Source: Phycisphaerae bacterium (lineage in GTDB: Bacteria; Planctomycetota; Phycisphaerae; Phycisphaerales; SM1A02). From it: a stretch of 55,383 bases of DNA. Of the stretch, positions 51,444-55,383 are shown piece by piece. Under the pieces are notes generated by a model. It was not told the origin of the DNA. It worked only from the letters and a program-made list of their open reading frames with translations, and searched no databases. The DNA is taken from NCBI GenBank assembly GCA_016873275.1, contig VGXO01000015.1, forward strand, positions 1 to 55,383, written 5' to 3'. How positions within the stretch are numbered: position 1 is the first letter of the stretch; each line of letters begins with the position of its first letter. A program made the position numbers and the translations under genes.

Positions 51444-52874
51444 ATGAGTTCCCTCGCCGCGATCCCCGATCCGAGCCGTGACCCGCTCGAGGAGGACCTC
51501 CTCCCGAACTGGCCGATCGTGGTCGGCATCGCCGCGTCGCTCCTCCTGCATGCGCTGATCTTCATGCCGGTCCTCGAGTGGTCGATGTCCCCCGCGGAGG
51601 CGCGGGCGCTCGTCGCCGACCTGCCGCCCGAGACCGAGTCCGAGGAGAAGCAGGATCCGGACGCGCCGAAGGAGCCCGAGGTGCCGCTCGGCATCGAGCA
51701 GTCGGACGCGGTCACCCTCAACTGGATCGGCTACGCGGAGTACGAGGAGCACCTCGCGAAGCTCGCGGACTTCGAGCAGGCGGCGTTCCGCGACGACGAG
51801 GCGGGCGGCGCCGAGGGCACCATGGGCGCCTCGTTCACGCCGCAGGGCGAGGTGGACGCCGAGCCGATGCCGCCCGGCGCGGAGCCGTCGCCGCAGTCCG
51901 CCGCGAGTCCGCCCCCCACGCCCGCGAGCGAGCAGGCGACCGCGGCCCAGGGCGCGCCGGAGACGCCCGTCGAGACGACGCCCGCGGGCGCGGAGACCTC
52001 GACGGGTCGCCGACCGGAGGAGGCGCCTGCCGATCCGCGATCGACGCCGGCGCCGCCGACCGGTCCGCAGGCGCCGACGCCCGCCGGGCCCGATCTTCCG
52101 AGCGCCGACTCGCCCGATGCGCTTCCTCCCGGCGCCGGCGAGCCGCCCGCGGGCACGCCGCAGGAGGAGCCGCCGCCGGTCGATGACCCCAAGGCGCCGA
52201 AGCCGGTCGATCACCCGGCGCCGGATCCGGCGACCGATCCGACCGACGAGCCGACCCCCGCGGCGCCTCCGCCGAGCGAGTCGCCCAAGCCAGAACCTCC
52301 GCAGCCGAGCCCCGTCCCATCGACGGTGCCAGCGCCAGAGCCGACGCCTACGCCGACGACGGAGCCGTCTCCTCGTCCCTCCGAGACCCCGCAGCCGCAG
52401 CCGACTCCTCGGCCTGAGGCGCCGGCGACGCCCTCCGAGCCGAGACCCGAGGGTGGTGCGCCGAGCGGCTCGCCGGAGACCCCCGCGCCGGGTCCGCAGC
52501 GACCGGCGCCGCCGCAGGCGGGCGAGTCGGCGAAGCGCGAGTCGGACGCGTTCTCGGTGGTCGACGTGCCGCCGGAGAACTGGCGTGCCGGCAAGCCGCT
52601 CGCCATGCGTGGTCTCGAGATCGAGACCCGCAAGCCGAGGCTTCCGCTGCTCACGCAGCTCACCACCCGCCCGATGAGCCCGATCGTCGAGATGCGGTTC
52701 GACCGCACCGGCAAGGTGGTGCAGGCAAGGATGATCGCCTCGACCGGCTTCGAGCAGGTCGATGGTCCGATCCTCGACTCGCTCTACCGGTGGCGGGCGC
52801 GGGGCGAGCTGCTCAAGCGCCTCGGCGAGGGGCAGGTCTACGTCTACCGCATCCGCCTCGTGATGCGGGACTGA
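51444..52874 (+). CDS. tonB: TonB-like energy transducer with a very long Pro-rich region
   Basis: A 476-residue protein. One membrane anchor lies at ~23-45 (WPIVVGIAASLLLHALIFMPVL) after a short cytosolic N-terminus. Residues ~85-370 are Pro/Glu/Ala-rich and would be extended, long enough to span a wide periplasm. The C-terminal ~90 residues carry a TonB-type pattern: PIVEMRFDRTGKVVQARMIASTGFEQVDGPILDSLYRWRARG then YVYRIRLVMRD, though the classical YP motif is absent. With ExbD it should transmit proton-motive force to outer-membrane receptors. It converges on surE with a 9-bp gap. Confidence 0.85.
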   Translation: MSSLAAIPDPSRDPLEEDLLPNWPIVVGIAASLLLHALIFMPVLEWSMSPAEARALVADLPPETESEEKQDPDAPKEPEVPLGIEQSDAVTLNWIGYAEYEEHLAKLADFEQAAFRDDEAGGAEGTMGASFTPQGEVDAEPMPPGAEPSPQSAASPPPTPASEQATAAQGAPETPVETTPAGAETSTGRRPEEAPADPRSTPAPPTGPQAPTPAGPDLPSADSPDALPPGAGEPPAGTPQEEPPPVDDPKAPKPVDHPAPDPATDPTDEPTPAAPPPSESPKPEPPQPSPVPSTVPAPEPTPTPTTEPSPRPSETPQPQPTPRPEAPATPSEPRPEGGAPSGSPETPAPGPQRPAPPQAGESAKRESDAFSVVDVPPENWRAGKPLAMRGLEIETRKPRLPLLTQLTTRPMSPIVEMRFDRTGKVVQARMIASTGFEQVDGPILDSLYRWRARGELLKRLGEGQVYVYRIRLVMRD

Positions 52875-52883
52875 CCGCGCCAC

Positions 52884-53669
52884 TCAGCGGAGGCGATCGC
52901 GCCACCCCTGCAGTCGGACGTGGTCGGTGAGGTCGAAGGAGAGCGGCGTGATCGTCACCGCGCGGTCGAGGAGCGCCTCGACGTCGGTGTCCTCGGCGGT
53001 GTGGGTGAACTCCATGCCGTTGCCGGCGGGCCAGTAGTACACCTGCCCGCCGGGACTCGTCCGCTTCTCGTAGGCGTCGATCCCGGGCGCGGTGTTCATC
53101 GGCACCACCCGCATCGGCGGCATCGGGAGGTCGTCGCGCTCGGTGCAGGGCACGTTGACGTTGATCACCGCGTGCGGCTCGAGCGGTCGCTCGAGCACCC
53201 GGTCGATCGCCTTCCGGGCGATCTCGGCGGCGCGATCGAAGCGGGTCCGCGGCGGGTCGCCGATGTGCAGGCTCACCGCGATCGCGGGCACGCCGAGGAA
53301 GGCGCTCTCGACCGCCGCCGCGACGGTGCCCGAGTAGATGACGTTGATGCCGACGTTCGCGCCGACGTTCATGCCGCTGATCGTGACGTCCGGTCGCGAG
53401 CCCTTGCCGTGGAGCTCCTGCCAGAGGCTCCGCAGCGCCACCTTCGTGCAGTCCGCCGGACGACCATCGACCGACCAGCCATGCATCGAGTCGGTGACCC
53501 GCACGTGGCGGCACATCAGCGGCGAGTGGAAGGTGATCCCGTGCCCCGCCGCGGACTGGACCGTCGAGGGCGCGACCACCGTGACCTCGCCGAGGTCGGC
53601 GATCGCCCGATGGAGCGAGATGATGCCGGGAGCGTGGATGCCGTCGTCGTTGGTGAGGAGGATCTTCAT
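52884..53669 (-). CDS. surE: 5'/3'-nucleotidase SurE
   Basis: A 261-residue metal-dependent phosphatase. MKILLTNDDGIHAPGI carries the metal-binding Asp8/Asp9, SAAGHGITFHSP gives the conserved Ser/Gly loop, and SGMNVGANVGINVIYSGTVAAA holds the metal-binding Asn. It removes phosphate from nucleoside 5'- and 3'-monophosphates, and is often near survival or cell-envelope genes. Length is normal. It is followed upstream (same strand) by the glycosyltransferase gene, 38 bp away. Confidence 0.96.
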   Translation of the reverse strand: MKILLTNDDGIHAPGIISLHRAIADLGEVTVVAPSTVQSAAGHGITFHSPLMCRHVRVTDSMHGWSVDGRPADCTKVALRSLWQELHGKGSRPDVTISGMNVGANVGINVIYSGTVAAAVESAFLGVPAIAVSLHIGDPPRTRFDRAAEIARKAIDRVLERPLEPHAVINVNVPCTERDDLPMPPMRVVPMNTAPGIDAYEKRTSPGGQVYYWPAGNGMEFTHTAEDTDVEALLDRAVTITPLSFDLTDHVRLQGWRDRLR

Positions 53670-53707
53670 GGTCGGATTGGTCGGTGGCGCCGGGACGCCG
53701 GATCGGG

Positions 53708-54922
53708 CTACTCGAGGTTCGGCTCGAGCACGTACGCGCGGCCGCCCCAGCGCACGGGTCGTCGGTTCCAGAGGTCCTTCGCGCCGCGGCGGAGCTCGTT
53801 CGCGAGGATGAGGGAGCCGATCGCGAAGCAGGGCACCGCGGTGAGCGGCATCGACATCGAGCGGTAGATCCCGACGAGCGCCGCGGTCTGGGCGATGGTC
53901 GCGGCGGCGGCGACCGCGAGGAGCCCCGTCGCCTGCGGGACCTCGCCGCGGCTCGCCGCATGCAGCCCGAGGAGCACCGCCGCGAGGATCGCGAGCGGCA
54001 GGAGCGCCGATCCGGCGGTGCGGATCCCGTAGCGGAGCATCTTGCGGGGCGAGCGGTCGCACGCCTCGATGAAGATCCGCCGCCAGCCGCGGCGCATCGC
54101 GTCGAAGGAGGCGTACATGCTCACGCCCATGAGGTCCTTCGCGGTCGCGACGCCGATGCGACCGCCCGAGTCCCGCACGCGACGGGCGAAGGCGAGGTCC
54201 TCGAGCAGGTCGTCGTGCACCGCGGCGTGACCGCCGATCGACTCGTAGACGTCGCGGCGGAAGAGCATGAACTGCCCGTTCGCGAACGCCCGCGGGTTCT
54301 GCTCGCGGTTCGCGCGGTCGAGGGGATAGATGCGGAGGAGGCCGACCGCCGCCGGCGGCTGCAGCACCCGCTCGAACCACGCGCCCGCCTCGAGGCGACC
54401 CACGAGGCTCAGCAGACCGCATCCGAGCCGACGCGAGGTCGCGACCGACGCCCGCACGAGCCGCGGATCGAACTTGACGTCGGCGTCGCTGAAGAGGAGC
54501 CACTCGCCGCGCGCCGCCCTCGCCCCGACCGACGCGGCGTGGCACTTGCCCGCCCAGTCCGGCGGGCAGTGGTCGTTCTCGATGATGCGGAGCCGCGGAT
54601 CGCCGCCGGCGGTCTCGCGGAGGATCGCCGCGGTCCGGTCGGTGCAGCGGTCGAGCACGATGATCACCTCGAGGTCGGGATGATCCTGGGCAAGGAGCGC
54701 CCTCGCGCACTCCGCGATGACCCGCTCCTCGTCGTGGGCGGGCACCACCACGCTGACCTTGCCGGCATCGTCGCTGCGGGCGGAGAGCGAGTCCTCGATC
54801 CGGGGGACCTTGGGCAGCATCCGCCGGACCCGCCACGCGACCACGCTCCAGTAGGCGATGCCCGCGACGCACCCCCCCGCCGCGAGGAGCGCCAGCGGGA
54901 TGGTCACGAACTGCGGCAGCAT
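53708..54922 (-). CDS. Family 2 glycosyltransferase, membrane-anchored
   Basis: A 404-residue protein. An N-terminal membrane helix (IPLALLAAGGCVAGIAYWSVV) is followed by a GT-A domain: VSVVVPAHDEERVIAECARALL, VIIVLDRCTDRT, and the DxD motif in WLLFSDADVKFDP. WAGKCHAASVGARAARGEW resembles the HpnB/hopene-associated and carotenoid-type GT2 enzymes. EDLAFARRVRDSGG is the ED-x-R/K-like acceptor region, and the C-terminus holds two or three further membrane helices. The acceptor is unknown; no hopanoid or carotenoid gene is adjacent. I use the ATG at 54922 because the membrane helix follows it directly. TACACT at 54998-55003 is a candidate -10. Confidence 0.85.
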   Translation of the reverse strand: MLPQFVTIPLALLAAGGCVAGIAYWSVVAWRVRRMLPKVPRIEDSLSARSDDAGKVSVVVPAHDEERVIAECARALLAQDHPDLEVIIVLDRCTDRTAAILRETAGGDPRLRIIENDHCPPDWAGKCHAASVGARAARGEWLLFSDADVKFDPRLVRASVATSRRLGCGLLSLVGRLEAGAWFERVLQPPAAVGLLRIYPLDRANREQNPRAFANGQFMLFRRDVYESIGGHAAVHDDLLEDLAFARRVRDSGGRIGVATAKDLMGVSMYASFDAMRRGWRRIFIEACDRSPRKMLRYGIRTAGSALLPLAILAAVLLGLHAASRGEVPQATGLLAVAAAATIAQTAALVGIYRSMSMPLTAVPCFAIGSLILANELRRGAKDLWNRRPVRWGGRAYVLEPNLE

Positions 54923-54997
54923 CGAGCGCGGATCCGGTCGCGGAGGACGGCGGGCGGCATCGCCGGCGGAGGAGTCGTGGGGCGGAGCGAGGGGCGG

Positions 54998-55003
54998 AGT
55001 GTA
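54998..55003 (-). promoter_or_regulatory. Candidate -10 box for the glycosyltransferase gene
   Basis: TACACT on the minus strand, ~75 bp before the ATG. It repeats the hexamer seen at isc, nusA and rnr. No clear -35. Confidence 0.3.
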
Positions 55004-55061
55004 TCGCCCGCGCCCCGGGCTCCCCGACCGAGCACCGCGAGGTCGGGACGCCGTCTCACGG

Positions 55062-55106
55062 GCGTCGCGAGCGTCGCGAGCGTCGCGAGCGTCGCGAGCG
55101 TCGCGA
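55062..55106. repeat. 9-bp tandem repeat, five units
   Basis: Five exact units of GCGTCGCGA followed by a decayed sixth. It lies upstream of the glycosyltransferase gene. The stretch 54923-55383 contains this array, a second array at its right end and a candidate -10, but no gene. Confidence 0.95.
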
Positions 55107-55253
55107 GCGGATCGAAGGCGAGCGTCGAGCGGAGGGCTGCCCGCCCCGCGCGGCGCGCGGAGCCGCGCGCGGAGCCGCGGGCAGAGCACGTAAGCCGTCG
55201 GATCGTCCACGCTCCCCTCCAGAGTCCCGCCACGCCCTGTGATGCCCGCCCTG

Positions 55254-55383
55254 CGATGCCTGTCCGCGATTGCCCCCCGCGATTGCCCCTAGATCGATGC
55301 CTGTCCGCGATCGACCCCCGCGATCGACCCCCGCGATCGACCCCCGAGACCCGCCTGCTCTCAGATTCGATGCCTGTCCACGA
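55254..55383. repeat. Nested repeats at the window end, incomplete
   Basis: CGATGCCTGTCC occurs at 55254, 55295 and 55368. Between the last two are three exact 13-bp units of CGCGATCGACCCC (55306-55344), and a related CGCGATTGCCCC pair follows the first. The structure is a larger repeat containing a smaller one, cut off by the window boundary. Confidence 0.85.

Overview
This is a gene-dense, very GC-rich stretch of a bacterial chromosome, most likely from a Planctomycetota member, plausibly of the Phycisphaerae type. The lineage call is inference. It rests on a planctomycete-type cytochrome c domain (CVECH followed by GPDKSKAGLRLDS) fused to a DUF2231 membrane domain, a GyrA with the [11 protein letters not shown] helix, an LpxI-type lipid A enzyme, and ExbD/TonB proteins that imply an outer membrane. 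No integrase, transposase, phage gene or CRISPR array was recognised, so most of the window looks like core chromosome. I count 43 protein-coding genes, one gene remnant and one tRNA.

Layout. 1-519: three tandem copies of a ~175-bp repeat. 520-4386 (minus): an ABC importer (ATPase, permease, NMT1/THI5-like lipoprotein) followed by dinB. 4459-6450: an HELGH metallopeptidase, then a small toxin-antitoxin-like relic. 6826-9026 (minus): iscS-iscU-iscA with a promoter and a good terminator. 9226-13612: a serine hydrolase lipoprotein, a MatB-like malonyl-CoA synthetase and a PD-(D/E)XK protein. 13782-13855: tRNA-Arg(TCT). 14316-18598: three exported proteins of unknown function. 18742-22573: divergent DUF2231-cytochrome and RNase R genes around a 15-unit 13-bp array. 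22574-23188: a 46-bp hairpin array and a 230-bp inverted-repeat element. 23189-29092: a dienelactone hydrolase, a redoxin, a DsbD N-domain protein, a rhodanese lipoprotein, a small lipoprotein and a glutamine-dependent asparagine synthetase.

29477-39781 (minus) is a translation/transcription operon: nusA-infB-rbfA-(HhH protein with a histone-H1-like tail)-(1,234-aa TPR lipoprotein)-yebC-acylphosphatase. It starts from a good sigma70-like promoter, and its ~400-nt leader carries four hairpins, one terminator-like. 40353-44837: a full-length DsbD, a DUF4286 protein and a convergently overlapping O-antigen-ligase-like membrane protein. 44975-47990: a LOG-family protein, an Hsp20 with a near-perfect sigma54 promoter, lpxI and a TlyA/FtsJ-like methyltransferase. 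48181-54922: gyrA-exbD-tonB, then surE and a family 2 glycosyltransferase on the opposite strand.

Three themes stand out. First, many genes have a TANNNT-like -10 box only 6-9 bases before the ATG, which predicts leaderless mRNAs. Second, the region is full of short tandem arrays: 9, 13, 15, 16, 46 and ~175 bp between genes, and in-frame 12- or 15-bp repeats inside genes. Third, three separate thiol-redox genes (redoxin, isolated nDsbD, full DsbD) lie within 18 kb. I did not find an undescribed multi-gene defence or metabolic system that I could defend. The strongest leads are the leaderless promoter signature, the sigma54-driven hsp20, the structured nusA leader and the HhH/H1-tail protein in the infB operon.
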